Source: WVYX01 sp039586815 (GTDB lineage: Bacteria; Gemmatimonadota; Gemmatimonadetes; Gemmatimonadales; GWC2-71-9). From it: a stretch of 64,000 nt of DNA. The notes under the pieces were generated by a model. That model did not search any database and was not told the origin of the DNA. It saw only the letters and a program-made list of their open reading frames with translations. Shown piece by piece: positions 8,864-16,739 of this stretch. Made by a program: the position numbers and the translations under genes. Each line of letters opens with the position of its first letter. Within the stretch, counting starts at the first letter, position 1. The stretch covers positions 7,177 through 71,176 of the forward strand of contig JBDHJR010000015.1 in the NCBI GenBank assembly GCA_039586815.1, written 5' to 3'.

Positions 8864-9217
8864 CTAGAGGCTCTTCTTCGCCACCTCCGCCAACTCACCG
8901 AAGGCGGCCGGGTCCCTCACCGCCAGATCGGCCAGCACCTTTCGGTTGATCTCCACCCCGGCCTTCTTCAGACCCGACATGAAGCGGCTGTACGACAGGT
9001 CGTGCGTGCGCGCCGCGGCGTTGATCCGCACGATCCACAGGCGGCGGAAGTCGCGCTTCTTCTGGCGCCGGTCGCGGTACGCATAGCGCAGACCGCGCTC
9101 GACGTTCTCCTTCGCGGACTTGTACAGTTTGCTGCGCCCGCCGCGCGCGCCCTTGGCCTCGCGCATGATCTTCTTCTTGCGCTTGAGGCGGGCGACGTTA
9201 CTCCGGACTCTCGGCAT
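8864..9217 (-). CDS. rplT: 50S ribosomal protein L20
   Basis: L20 (117 aa) is a primary assembly protein of the large subunit. The basic, extended N-terminal helix (RLKRKKKIMREAKGARGGR) and the globular C-terminal part (WIVRINAAARTHDLSYSRFM, then INRKVLADLA) are canonical. L20 is known in other bacteria to repress its own infC-rpmI-rplT operon by binding mRNA; the leader upstream of infC here makes that plausible. It is nine bases downstream of rpmI. Confidence 0.97.
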   Translation of the reverse strand: MPRVRSNVARLKRKKKIMREAKGARGGRSKLYKSAKENVERGLRYAYRDRRQKKRDFRRLWIVRINAAARTHDLSYSRFMSGLKKAGVEINRKVLADLAVRDPAAFGELAEVAKKSL

Positions 9218-9226
9218 CGCTCTCTC

Positions 9227-9421
9227 CTATCCCTGCAGCAGGCGCTTGATGCGGCGCTCTTCCTGGCTCGAGACCAACGTGGCCTGGCGCAGGCGCCGCT
9301 TCCGCTTGGGATGCTTCTTCGTGAGAATGTGGCTCTTGAACGCCCGGCGCCGCTTCACCTTGCCCTTCCCGGTGAGCTTGAAGCGCTTCGCCGCGCCGCG
9401 TTTGGTCTTCATCTTCGGCAT
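9227..9421 (-). CDS. rpmI: 50S ribosomal protein L35
   Basis: Small, very basic protein (64 aa) of the large subunit. It begins MPKMKTKRGAAKRF, contains KVKRRRAFKSHILTKK and ends with a helical ERRIKRLLQG tail, all typical of L35. It sits between infC and rplT as in most bacteria. A 91-base gap separates it from infC and includes the short hairpin CTGCCG/CGGCAG. Confidence 0.96.
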   Translation of the reverse strand: MPKMKTKRGAAKRFKLTGKGKVKRRRAFKSHILTKKHPKRKRRLRQATLVSSQEERRIKRLLQG

Positions 9422-9512
9422 CGTGCTTCCGTCCTGTGTCCGTCGGCTGCCGGACGGCAGTTCCGCCGGCGGTCGGGTTTCCTCGGTTTCAGTACTGCGT
9501 TCCAGAGCCCGC

Positions 9513-10034
9513 TTACTTGGGCGCCAGCACCATCGTCATGTTGCGGCCTTCCAGCTTGGGCGTCATCTCGATCTTGGCAACGTCCTCTACGGCCGCATAA
9601 ACCCGGTCGAGCACTTCCTTTCCCAACTCGGGATGTGTCACCTGCCGGCCGCGGAACATCATGGTCAGCTTCACCTTGTTCCCCTCTTCGAGGAAGGTCC
9701 GCGCGTGACGCGTCTTGAACTCGAAGTCGTGCTCACTGATCCCGGGCCGGTACTTCACCTCTTTGACCTGGATGTTGTGCTGCTTCTTCCTCGCCGCTCG
9801 GGCTGCCTTCGCCTGTTCGAAGCGGTACTTCCCGTAGTCCATGATCTTCACCACGGGCGGTCGGGCCGTAGCGGCCACCTCGACGAGGTCCAGCCCGGCT
9901 TCGCGGGCTGCTCTTTGTGCATCCTCGACGGGCACCACACCTACCTGCTCCCCATTGGCTCCGATCAGCCGCACCGGACTGATCCGGATCTGCTGGTTGA
10001 CCCGTACCTTCGATCTGTCGTCGTGCGAGGTCAG
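9513..10034 (-). CDS. infC: Translation initiation factor IF-3, probable CTG start
   Basis: IF-3 (173 aa if started here) binds the 30S subunit, keeps 50S away and checks the initiator codon. The N domain reads VNQQIRISPVRLIGANGEQ and the C domain contains VKEVKYRPGISEHDFEFK and LTMMFRGRQ. The only ordinary start codon is a GTG at 9974, which would delete the conserved first strand of the N domain. An in-frame TAA at 10047-10049 limits the upstream extension. Between them the CTG at 10034 lies seven bases behind a perfect TAAGGAGG. IF-3 genes are known to use rare start codons for autoregulation, so CTG is inferred as the true start. Confidence 0.9.
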   Translation of the reverse strand: MTSHDDRSKVRVNQQIRISPVRLIGANGEQVGVVPVEDAQRAAREAGLDLVEVAATARPPVVKIMDYGKYRFEQAKAARAARKKQHNIQVKEVKYRPGISEHDFEFKTRHARTFLEEGNKVKLTMMFRGRQVTHPELGKEVLDRVYAAVEDVAKIEMTPKLEGRNMTMVLAPK

Positions 10035-10039
10035 TGACG

Positions 10040-10049
10040 CTCCTCCTTA
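10040..10049 (-). promoter_or_regulatory. Perfect Shine-Dalgarno sequence deciding the infC start
   Basis: Minus-strand TAAGGAGG, complementary to the 3' end of 16S rRNA, followed by seven bases and the CTG at 10034. No ATG, GTG or TTG is within reach in the infC frame, and the TAA of this very motif is an in-frame stop. The strong site would offset a weak start codon. Confidence 0.75.
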
Positions 10050-10062
10050 GCTTGAGGCCAAC

Positions 10063-10132
10063 AAAAAAGCGGATCCGAGCCCTCCGGAGTCCGCACGGCA
10101 CCGGAGAAATTGCCTCCCCCGGTGCTCGGATC
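10063..10132 (-). terminator. Attenuator-like terminator in the infC leader
   Basis: On the minus strand GATCCGAG (10125-10132) pairs with CTCGGATC (10072-10079), followed within two bases by CGC and a run of six T (10063-10068). The enclosed segment holds a second stem, CACCGG/CCGGTG (10099-10104 with 10119-10124). An alternative stem, CTCCGG with CCGGAG, shares the CCGG bases and so competes. It lies about 30 bases before the infC start. In Bacillus the same operon has an L20-responsive leader terminator; here only the terminator-like fold is seen, and L20 control is inferred. Confidence 0.65.
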
Positions 10133-10210
10133 GGAACCCTAGACGCGCGTCCGGCAGCAGACCGGCGGCAGGAGGGTGAAGCGCGTGTGCGCTTGCTTAC
10201 CGTATTGTGA

Positions 10211-10231
10211 GGGCGGAACTTACGCCCGCCC
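10211..10231 (-). terminator. Possible weak terminator at the end of the hydrolase gene
   Basis: GGGCGG and CCGCCC flank a nine-base loop that contains the hydrolase TAA stop. There is no T-run after the stem, so it could be factor-dependent or only incidental. It separates the hydrolase gene from the infC leader. The stretch 10133-10210 between them is leader or promoter DNA with a further perfect stem AAGCGC-ACAC-GCGCTT; I could not assign a convincing -35/-10 pair. Confidence 0.35.
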
Positions 10232-11155
10232 CGGGGGAGTGTCAAGCGGCTGATAACCGTAGGATCTCCCCTGCCGAACCACCCGTCCCAGGCCTCGCTC
10301 GGCGTCGTGCTCGAACACGAGCACCCAGCCGCCGGCCTCAGCACGCTGCAGCAGCTCCCGCTTCGTCTCCAGCGTGACCAGCGGCTCCAGATCGTATCCC
10401 ATGATCCAGGGCAGCGGCAGGTGGGCCGCCGTGGGCACCAGATCCCCCAGGAAGCACGCGGTCTCACCAGCGCTCTCCACCAGGACCGACTGGTGTCCCG
10501 GCACATGTCCCGGAGTGGGCAGCACGTGGATGCCCGGCAGCAGCTCGGCCTCACCCCGCACCGTCTGCCAGCGCCCCGCCTCTGAAACCGGCTGGAAGTT
10601 GGGCGCAAGGTAACTGGCCGCGATGCGCTCGTTGCGGCGGCCCGCGAACTCCAGCTCCCGCTCCTGCACCACGTAGGTGGCATTGGGGAACGCAATCAGC
10701 GTCTCGGGCTCGGCCCCTTCCCGCCGCATGGACCCTTCACCCTTCCCACTTCCCCCTTCCCATTCGACATACGTATTCCCCCCGGCGTGGTCGAAATGCA
10801 GGTGGGTGTTGATCACGTAACGGATGTCGCCGGCCGTGTACCCTGCCTCTGCAAGCGCGTCGTCGAGGCGCGTGGGACCGCGCCGGCCCGCGTTCTCCAC
10901 CCCGTAGATGTCGAGGAACTTGTCGGCCTCCTTGTTTCCCAATCCGGTGTCGACCAGCACCGGCCCTACGTCGTGCTCGATCAAGAGGCAGCGCATGCAA
11001 AGGGGAATGCGGTTGCGCTCGTCGGGGGCGATGCGCTTTTCCCACAACGGCTTGGGCACCACGCCGAACATCGCTCCCCCGTCGAGCCGCTGCAGCCCTG
11101 CGTCCAGCGTGTGGCAGGTGAGGCCGCCGACGCGAAACGTCGTGACCAGGCTCAT
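10220..11155 (-). CDS. Metallo-beta-lactamase-fold hydrolase
   Basis: A 311-residue member of the MBL superfamily with the zinc-binding motif THLHFDHAGG (about residues 117-126), a later histidine in PTPGHVPGHQSV, the aspartate in CFLGDLVPTAAHL and a C-terminal FEHD. The layout resembles the YtnP/AHL-lactonase-like group, so lactone or ester hydrolysis is possible but the substrate is unknown. No signal peptide is seen. Between the metal motif and FPNATYVVQE it carries an unusual glycine/lysine/glutamate-rich stretch (EWEGGSGKGEGSMRREG) coded by four heptanucleotide units. Its ATG overlaps the upstream exonuclease stop by ATGA. Confidence 0.85.
   Translation of the reverse strand: MSLVTTFRVGGLTCHTLDAGLQRLDGGAMFGVVPKPLWEKRIAPDERNRIPLCMRCLLIEHDVGPVLVDTGLGNKEADKFLDIYGVENAGRRGPTRLDDALAEAGYTAGDIRYVINTHLHFDHAGGNTYVEWEGGSGKGEGSMRREGAEPETLIAFPNATYVVQERELEFAGRRNERIAASYLAPNFQPVSEAGRWQTVRGEAELLPGIHVLPTPGHVPGHQSVLVESAGETACFLGDLVPTAAHLPLPWIMGYDLEPLVTLETKRELLQRAEAGGWVLVFEHDAERGLGRVVRQGRSYGYQPLDTPPGRA
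10733..10760. repeat. In-frame heptanucleotide repeat in the hydrolase gene
   Basis: Four seven-base units, on the minus strand GGGAAGG, GGGAAGT, GGGAAGG and GTGAAGG. It encodes part of the low-complexity surface stretch of the MBL hydrolase just after the metal motif. The same GGGAAGN consensus recurs inside ksgA and a glycosyltransferase gene. Confidence 0.75.
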
Positions 11156-12015
11156 GCTTCTTCCACCGGGGTGGGCAGCGCGCTCTTCCTGCGCCGGCCG
11201 CGCCGTCCCAGATGCACCAGGTCGGTGAGCGTCTCGGCTCCCCGTTCCTCGGCGCGCGCCAGCAGGTGCTTGAGGATCTGGGCCGTAGCCACCGCATCCC
11301 CGCGGGCGCGGTGCCGCCCCTCGATCTCGACGCCGAGGAATGCCGCCACGCTGTCCAGCCCGCGCGAGCGCAAACCGGGTAGCAGCCTACGCGCCAGGCG
11401 CACCGTGCAGAGCCGCGCTCCCTCGAGATCCAGATCGCGGGCGCGGCGCATCTCGCTCGACAGGAACCCCCAATCGAACGGCGCGTTGTGGGCCACGAAC
11501 ACGCGACCGGCCAACGACGCCAACACGTCGTCGGCTATCTCGTCGAAGGTGGGCTGGTCCTGCACCATGTCATTGGTTATGCGCGTGAGCGATTGAACGA
11601 AGCTCGGAATGGGCCGCTCCGGGTTGATGAGCGTCTCGAACGCGACGTTCACTTCCCCGCCCGAGAGCGTGACGACGGCCAGCTCGGTGACCCGGTCTCC
11701 CCGGCTGAAACGCGTCCCCGTGGTCTCGACGTCCACCACCGCGAACGTGCACGAGGCCAGCCGCGGGGACCCGTCGGCCCGCGCCGCCAGCGCCCAGCGT
11801 CCGTCGTGCAGCTGGTGCACCCGCGGATCGGACCCCAGCAGGGCCACCATCACGCGCTCGGCGATCGCCCTGGTCGCGCGCGCCAGACCGAGCACCTCAC
11901 GCGCGAGCGTCAGGCTATCGGCGGCGTCGTCCCTGAGGCGCCGCAGCGCGCGATCGACCAACGTGCCGCGCGGCGCCGCCCGTACACCCCGACTGCTCGA
12001 ACTCATGCTGCGCAA
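11152..12015 (-). CDS. DEDDh 3'-5' exonuclease (DNA polymerase III epsilon-like)
   Basis: A 287-residue protein with an exonuclease domain (about residues 85-255). Exo I is FAVVDVETTGTRF, Exo II lies in VAHNAPFDWGFL, and Exo III is HRARGDAVATAQIL with the catalytic His and Asp, so all DEDDh residues are present. This family proofreads or trims DNA (DnaQ) or RNA. The N-terminal 80 residues are unassigned and helical. It is larger than classical epsilon and has no polymerase neighbour, so it may be a stand-alone repair exonuclease. Two ATGs (12015, 12006) are possible starts. The end overlaps the hydrolase start (ATGA). Confidence 0.85.
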   Translation of the reverse strand: MRSMSSSSRGVRAAPRGTLVDRALRRLRDDAADSLTLAREVLGLARATRAIAERVMVALLGSDPRVHQLHDGRWALAARADGSPRLASCTFAVVDVETTGTRFSRGDRVTELAVVTLSGGEVNVAFETLINPERPIPSFVQSLTRITNDMVQDQPTFDEIADDVLASLAGRVFVAHNAPFDWGFLSSEMRRARDLDLEGARLCTVRLARRLLPGLRSRGLDSVAAFLGVEIEGRHRARGDAVATAQILKHLLARAEERGAETLTDLVHLGRRGRRRKSALPTPVEEA

Positions 12016-12040
12016 TCTAAGTGGGAGCGGGCTCCAGGGC

Positions 12041-12877
12041 TCAACGTCCCAGCTCCCGAAACAGGCGCACGATCGTCGCTACTGGGAGCGTCTCGCCCCG
12101 GGCCTTCGGGTCGACGCCCGCGTCTGCTAGGCACGCCCGCACCCGATCCCGCTCGCTCTCGGTGACTGCGGACAGCGCGCCCAGGAGCTGCTTGCGGCGG
12201 CGTCCAAAGAGCGCTGCCACGAATCGCCTGAACGCTGCCTGGTCAGCCTCGGCCACCAGGGGCTCGCCGAGCGGCACCAGCCGCACGACAGCCGAGTTCA
12301 CCTTGGGCGGCGGCCGAAAGGCACCGGCCGGGACGTCGAACAGCCGCTCGACCCGAGCCACGGCCTGCACGCCCACCGATAGTGCGCCGTAGGTCTTGCC
12401 CCCGGGGGCCGCGGCAAGACGGTCGGCCACCTCGCGCTGCACGAGGAACACCACCACTTCGGGGGGTGCGGGGTCGAGGGCCTTGTCGATCAGTGGGGTG
12501 GTGATGGAGTAGGGGATGTTGCCCGTCACCTTCCACCCTGCCCCCCCACCACCGCTTCCCTCGCGTTCCATCGCTGCAACGACCTCGTGCCAGTCCAACT
12601 CGAGCGCATCCCCCTCGATCACGGTCACGTTCCCCGGCATCGGAGTGAACGCTTCCCGCTTCCCCCTTCCCTCTTCCCCTCTCAGGACCGCCGCCAACCG
12701 CGGATCCCTCTCGACTGCGATCACCCGCCCCGCCCGCGCGGCCAACGTGCGCGTCAGAGTGCCCCTACCCGCCCCGATCTCGAGAACCACATCGTCGGGC
12801 TGCGGGTCGAGGGTATCCACGATCCGTTCCAGTATCGAGGGATCGAACAGGAAGTGCTGGCCGAGGCGACGGCCCAC
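12041..12877 (-). CDS. rsmA: 16S rRNA dimethyladenosine transferase (KsgA)
   Basis: Dimethylates two adjacent adenines in the 3' hairpin of 16S rRNA during 30S maturation (278 aa). It begins GRRLGQHFLFDPSIL, has SAM motif I LEIGAGRGTLTRTL and catalytic motif IV GNIPYSITTPLI, and ends in the helical RNA-binding domain. The GTG start at 12877 follows directly on the TAA of the SpoIIE-type gene. Two low-complexity insertions are odd: RGEEGRGKREA, coded by four GGGAAGN units, and EREGSGGGGAG just before motif IV. Both fall in loops, so activity is probably kept. Confidence 0.95.
   Translation of the reverse strand: MGRRLGQHFLFDPSILERIVDTLDPQPDDVVLEIGAGRGTLTRTLAARAGRVIAVERDPRLAAVLRGEEGRGKREAFTPMPGNVTVIEGDALELDWHEVVAAMEREGSGGGGAGWKVTGNIPYSITTPLIDKALDPAPPEVVVFLVQREVADRLAAAPGGKTYGALSVGVQAVARVERLFDVPAGAFRPPPKVNSAVVRLVPLGEPLVAEADQAAFRRFVAALFGRRRKQLLGALSAVTESERDRVRACLADAGVDPKARGETLPVATIVRLFRELGR
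12651..12678. repeat. In-frame heptanucleotide repeat in ksgA
   Basis: Four units on the minus strand, GGGAAGA, GGGAAGG, GGGAAGC, GGGAAGC, adding a charged loop between the SAM-binding acidic residue and the next strand of KsgA. The flank CTGAGAGGG is partly shared with the tract at the window start. Confidence 0.8.
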
Positions 12878-14416
12878 TTAGATCCGCAGCGCCAAGATGG
12901 TGCGGTCGTCCCGTGCCACCGCCTCGAACGCCGCTGCCTCGTCGAGCACGGCCGCGACGGTCTCCGCAGCGGGCGCCATGCGGCGGGCGGCAGCCAGCTC
13001 CAACACCCGTTCCTCGCCCAACTGCTCGCCCTCTTCGTTGCGTGCCTCCACGATACCGTCGGAGAACACCAGCAGCGTATCCTCGCCGCGCACCCACTGC
13101 GACTCGGCCGCGACGATCGCATCGGCCTTGGCGAGCCCTAGAGGAGGGGACGTCGAACCGAGCCGCTCCACACCGCCGGCGGTAACGCGGAACGCGTGGG
13201 GGTGCCCCGCGTTGGCGTAGCGCAACACGCCGGCCGCGGGGTCGAGCACCCCGTAGAACAGAGAGAGGTGCATCTCTGTCTCCGCCAGCTCCTGCTCCAC
13301 CGACTCGAGCAGGCGTCGCAGCATGCCGTCGGGCGAGGCGATCTCCGCCGCGTGGATACCGGCCGCCGAGAGCACCAGGGCCATGATGAGCGCGGCCGGG
13401 AAGCCGTGTGACGACACGTCCCCCAGCATGATGCCGACGCGTCCCTGCGACAGCCGAACGAAGTCGTAGAAGTCGCCGCCCACGGTGCGGGCCGGCACGC
13501 ATCGTGCCGCCGCGTCCACGCCCGGCCCGAGGATCTCGGGAGAGGGCAGCAGCTTGAGCTGCAGCCCGTGCGCCAGCTCGAGCTCGCGCCGCACTCGCTG
13601 CTGAGCCAGGTCACGCTCGACCAGGCGCGCGTTCTCGATGGCGGCGCCGATCTGGCTAGCCACGGCACCCACCAGTCGCCGCTCGCCCCCGCTGAACGCG
13701 TCGGCACCCAGGCGGTCGGTCAGGTTGATCACCCCGATGGGGCGCGGCGCGCCGTCCTGGGTGGGATAGATGATGGGGTACGAGAGGAATGCCGAGCCCC
13801 TGTAACCGCGATCCGGGCCGATGCCGGGGTTGGGATCGCCGGGACGCCGCGGATCGTACGCCACCGGGCGCCCGGAGCGGAATACGCGCGCGGTGATCGA
13901 CTCGCGGTCCTCCACCTCGATGCTGTGCAGCAGCTCGAGGTCCTTGCCCAGCGCAGCCACCGGTCGCAGCACGCCGCCCGACTCGTCGTGCACGAAGATC
14001 GACGCGCGGTGCGCCCCCACCACGTCACTGACCTCACGCAGGATGGTCTCCGCCGCGCGCTCCAGTCGGATCGTGCGTCCCAGAATGCTGCTGATGGTGT
14101 ACAGCAGCTCGGTTTCCTCGTAGCGGGACGCCAGCTGCTTGGCGAGGCTCAGCGTGTCCCGCTCGCCGTCGATCAGCCGGGCCAGCAGTGGCGCGAGGGT
14201 ACCAGCCACTTCAGCCGGTTCGCGCTCGGGCTCGACGATCTCGAACCAGTAGCCCTCCATGTCGGGCACCGGCGCGACCCAGCGGTCCGCGTCGGCAGGG
14301 GTCACGACGCCTTCGTCGTCCACCTGCACCGCGGGAGGCTCCACCGCACCCACGTCGATCACGGGCCGCAACCGGCCGCGGCCGTACCGCCACAGCCGGA
14401 GTCGACACCCCGCCAT
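12878..14416 (-). CDS. SpoIIE/RsbU-type serine phosphatase with GAF domain
   Basis: A 512-residue PP2C-type phosphatase expected to dephosphorylate a STAS anti-anti-sigma factor. After an unassigned N-terminal region comes a GAF sensor domain (about 115-260, with ILREVSDVVGAHRASIFVHD), a short coiled linker and the SpoIIE domain with metal-binding sequences GGDFYDFVRL, MLGDVSSHGFPAAL and LVFSDGIVEARN plus a final DDRTILAL. No membrane segment is seen, so the signal is cytosolic. It follows an RsbW-like kinase and a STAS protein, completing a partner-switch set. Coding character (FDGILQSLGA) continues upstream of the ATG, so the true start may be a little earlier at a rare codon. Confidence 0.88.
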   Translation of the reverse strand: MAGCRLRLWRYGRGRLRPVIDVGAVEPPAVQVDDEGVVTPADADRWVAPVPDMEGYWFEIVEPEREPAEVAGTLAPLLARLIDGERDTLSLAKQLASRYEETELLYTISSILGRTIRLERAAETILREVSDVVGAHRASIFVHDESGGVLRPVAALGKDLELLHSIEVEDRESITARVFRSGRPVAYDPRRPGDPNPGIGPDRGYRGSAFLSYPIIYPTQDGAPRPIGVINLTDRLGADAFSGGERRLVGAVASQIGAAIENARLVERDLAQQRVRRELELAHGLQLKLLPSPEILGPGVDAAARCVPARTVGGDFYDFVRLSQGRVGIMLGDVSSHGFPAALIMALVLSAAGIHAAEIASPDGMLRRLLESVEQELAETEMHLSLFYGVLDPAAGVLRYANAGHPHAFRVTAGGVERLGSTSPPLGLAKADAIVAAESQWVRGEDTLLVFSDGIVEARNEEGEQLGEERVLELAAARRMAPAAETVAAVLDEAAAFEAVARDDRTILALRI

Positions 14417-14451
14417 CGCCCCGAGCGACTGCAGAATCCCGTCGAAGCGTT

Positions 14452-14922
14452 CTAGGCGCGGCGCATGATCATGCAGATGGCGTTTCCTCGGTCGTTGAAG
14501 TGCACCTCGTCCACCAGCTGGCGGATGAGGAAGAGGCCGCGGCCCTGGTTGAGGTCGATGCGTTCGGGCTGGGTGGGATCGGGTACCACCGAGGGATCGA
14601 AACCGTCGCCCTCGTCACTCACGTGTAGCGCGACGGCCTCGTCTCCGACCTCCACGCGCACGTCGACGCGCTTCGCCGGATCGAGTTGGTTGCCGTACAC
14701 GATTGCGTTGGCCAGCGCCTCGCACAGCACCACGCGCACGACGAAGCGCGCCGCCTTGGGCGGCACGCCGCTGGCGAGACAATGGCGGGCGACGAGATCG
14801 ACCGCCTCCTCCACCACATCGAGATCCGTGGGGACCCGAACCGAGATGTTGATCAGGCGACTCTCGGAGTCCGGTGGCGCGGACTCGCTGCGACGGACGT
14901 AGAGCCTGAGCGGGGCCGTCAC
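14452..14922 (-). CDS. RsbW/SpoIIAB-like anti-sigma kinase
   Basis: A 156-residue GHKL-fold serine kinase of the anti-sigma type. The N box is EALANAIVYGNQ, the G1 box contains VSDEGDGFDPS and the G2 part reads NQGRGLFLIRQLVDEV. Family members bind a sigma factor and phosphorylate the STAS antagonist. The GTG start at 14922 is four bases after the STAS gene stop, and the phosphatase gene follows. No sigma factor gene is nearby, so the target is not shown. Confidence 0.88.
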   Translation of the reverse strand: MTAPLRLYVRRSESAPPDSESRLINISVRVPTDLDVVEEAVDLVARHCLASGVPPKAARFVVRVVLCEALANAIVYGNQLDPAKRVDVRVEVGDEAVALHVSDEGDGFDPSVVPDPTQPERIDLNQGRGLFLIRQLVDEVHFNDRGNAICMIMRRA

Positions 14923-14926
14923 GTCG

Positions 14927-15265
14927 TCAGAAGGAGGCGGTAGCCTCCTCTGCCGAGCCCATGATCGTGAACAGCGTGTCGAGCTTGGTCAGCTCGAACA
15001 GGGTTCGCAGGTCGTCGTTGAGCCCGGCCAGGCGGAGGTCGCCACCCGCTTCGCGGATCTTCTTGGAGAGAGATACCAGCACCCCGAGGCCCGAGGAGTC
15101 GATGTAGCCGGTCTCGGAGAAATCGACTACGAACTTCTGCTCCCCCGCCTCCATGGCATCCATGACCTTCTTCTTGAGGTCGTGTCGGTTACCCACGATC
15201 AACTGGCCGTCCACGCCAATCACTACCACGCCCTTCGCGTCGTCCTTCCGCACGGTAAAGCTCAT
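14927..15265 (-). CDS. STAS-domain anti-anti-sigma factor
   Basis: A 112-residue single STAS domain. The phosphorylatable serine lies in the canonical FSETGYIDSSGLGVLVSL (about residues 50-67), where the conserved DSSG loop is intact. The family binds and neutralises an RsbW-type kinase when unphosphorylated. Gene order STAS, kinase, phosphatase on one transcript supports a complete module. Its ATG overlaps the pta stop by ATGA, coupling stress signalling to a metabolic gene. Confidence 0.9.
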   Translation of the reverse strand: MSFTVRKDDAKGVVVIGVDGQLIVGNRHDLKKKVMDAMEAGEQKFVVDFSETGYIDSSGLGVLVSLSKKIREAGGDLRLAGLNDDLRTLFELTKLDTLFTIMGSAEEATASF

Positions 15266-16260
15266 TCCTCCTCCTCCGTTGGAAGCCCGGTCGATTCGCC
15301 CGCCTGCAGCACTGCGACGGCGGCGACATCTACCACGTCGTCCACCGTCGCGCCGCGGGAGAGATCCATCATCGGGCGCGCGAGCCCTTGCAGGACAGGG
15401 CCCGTTGCGGTCGCACCGGCCAGGCGCTGCACCAGTTTGTATGCAATGTTGCCGCTGTCAAGGTCGGGGAAGATGAGCACGTTGGCGCATCCCCCGACCG
15501 CCGAATCCGGGGCCTTCTGCTCCGCCACAGCAGGGACGATGGCTGCGTCGCCCTGGAGCTCGCCATCGCACTGGATGTCCGGTGCCAGCCGGCCAAACCG
15601 CTCGGCCGCCTGCCGCACCTTGTTCACCTTGGGACCGTCCGCGCTCCCACTGGTGCTGTATGACAGGAACGCCACCACCGGATCCTCGTCCACGACCAGC
15701 ATGTGGTCCCGCGCGGCCGCAACGGCGATCTCGGCGAGTTGTGTAGCATCGGGGTCGGGCACCACGCCGCAGTCGGCAAAGGTCAGCACGCTGGCCTTCT
15801 CGCCGCAGGGCCGCCGCGCAAGCTGGAACAGCGCGTGCCCCGGTGCCGAGTCGAAGGCCATGTAGAATGCGCTGCTCACGGTCGTGATGCCGGGTGCGCG
15901 ACCGATGGCCCAGAAAGCAGCCCGCAGCACGTCAGCCGTAGGGTGCACCGCCCCCGCCACGGCTGCGTCAGCCTCGCCTAACGCCACCAGGCCGGCCGCG
16001 AAGTAGAGAGGATCCGCGGCCAGCTGCCGCGCCCTCGCACGCCCTCCCACCTTGTCGGGACGCCTTTCCGCAAGCAGCTGCGCGACGCGATCCAGGCGCG
16101 GATCGCGCGCGAGGGAACGCTCCAGCACCACCGGCTCGGCCACCCCCTCACGCTCCAGCATCCCGGCCGCCTGCCGCACCCGCTCGTCCCACCCCTCGGC
16201 GAGCACCACGCTGCGGCGACGCGCGCCCGCCCGCCTGCGCAGGTCGTCCCGAAAGCTCAC
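15262..16260 (-). CDS. pta: Phosphate acetyltransferase
   Basis: Converts acetyl-CoA and phosphate to acetyl phosphate and CoA (332 aa, the short single-domain form). Family sequences seen are VVLAEGWDERV near the N terminus, GAVHPTADVLRAAF, SYSTSGSADGPKVNKVRQA and NVLIFPDLDSGNIAYKLVQRL. The start is GTG at 16260, overlapping the coaD stop (GTGA). No ackA lies beside it. Another phosphate acyl transferase activity such as phosphate butyryltransferase is possible but less likely given the C-terminal motifs. Confidence 0.9.
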   Translation of the reverse strand: MSFRDDLRRRAGARRRSVVLAEGWDERVRQAAGMLEREGVAEPVVLERSLARDPRLDRVAQLLAERRPDKVGGRARARQLAADPLYFAAGLVALGEADAAVAGAVHPTADVLRAAFWAIGRAPGITTVSSAFYMAFDSAPGHALFQLARRPCGEKASVLTFADCGVVPDPDATQLAEIAVAAARDHMLVVDEDPVVAFLSYSTSGSADGPKVNKVRQAAERFGRLAPDIQCDGELQGDAAIVPAVAEQKAPDSAVGGCANVLIFPDLDSGNIAYKLVQRLAGATATGPVLQGLARPMMDLSRGATVDDVVDVAAVAVLQAGESTGLPTEEEE

Positions 16261-16739
16261 GCCGCGTACTTCGCCTTGAGCGCCTTTTCGACCGTGGGAT
16301 GCACGAAGGGACTCACGTCGCCGTCCAGCCGGGCCACCTCCCGCACCAGACTCGAGCTCAGGTACGTGAGGTGCAGCGCCGGCACCAGGAACACGGTCTC
16401 CAGCTCGGGATAGAGCTCCCGGTTCATGAGCGCCATCTGCGACTCGTAGTCGAAGTCGCTCACGGCCCGGAGACCGCGGATCACCATGCGCGCTCCCGCG
16501 TCCCGTGCGAACGCTGCGAGCAGTCCGTCGAACGAGTGCACCTCCACGCGTGGCTCGTCCCGCAGCACCTCCTGGAGCAGCGCCACCCGCTCCTCCAGCG
16601 CGAACAGCGGCGCCTTCTCGAGATTCACCGCCACGGCCACCACCACCTTGTCGGCGAGGTTGAGCGACCGGCGCACGATGTCTTCGTGCCCGCGGGTGAC
16701 GGGGTCGAACGAGCCGGGGTATATCGCAATGCGTGTCAT
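16257..16739 (-). CDS. coaD: Phosphopantetheine adenylyltransferase
   Basis: Fourth step of coenzyme A synthesis: ATP plus 4'-phosphopantetheine gives dephospho-CoA (160 aa). The nucleotidyltransferase motif is YPGSFDPVTRGHEDI with the TxGH residues, followed by RGLRAVSDFDYESQMALMNR and the signature LSSSLVREVA. Length is exactly standard. It is coupled to rsmD by an ATGA overlap, a very common rsmD-coaD order, and to pta downstream. Confidence 0.96.
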   Translation of the reverse strand: MTRIAIYPGSFDPVTRGHEDIVRRSLNLADKVVVAVAVNLEKAPLFALEERVALLQEVLRDEPRVEVHSFDGLLAAFARDAGARMVIRGLRAVSDFDYESQMALMNRELYPELETVFLVPALHLTYLSSSLVREVARLDGDVSPFVHPTVEKALKAKYAA

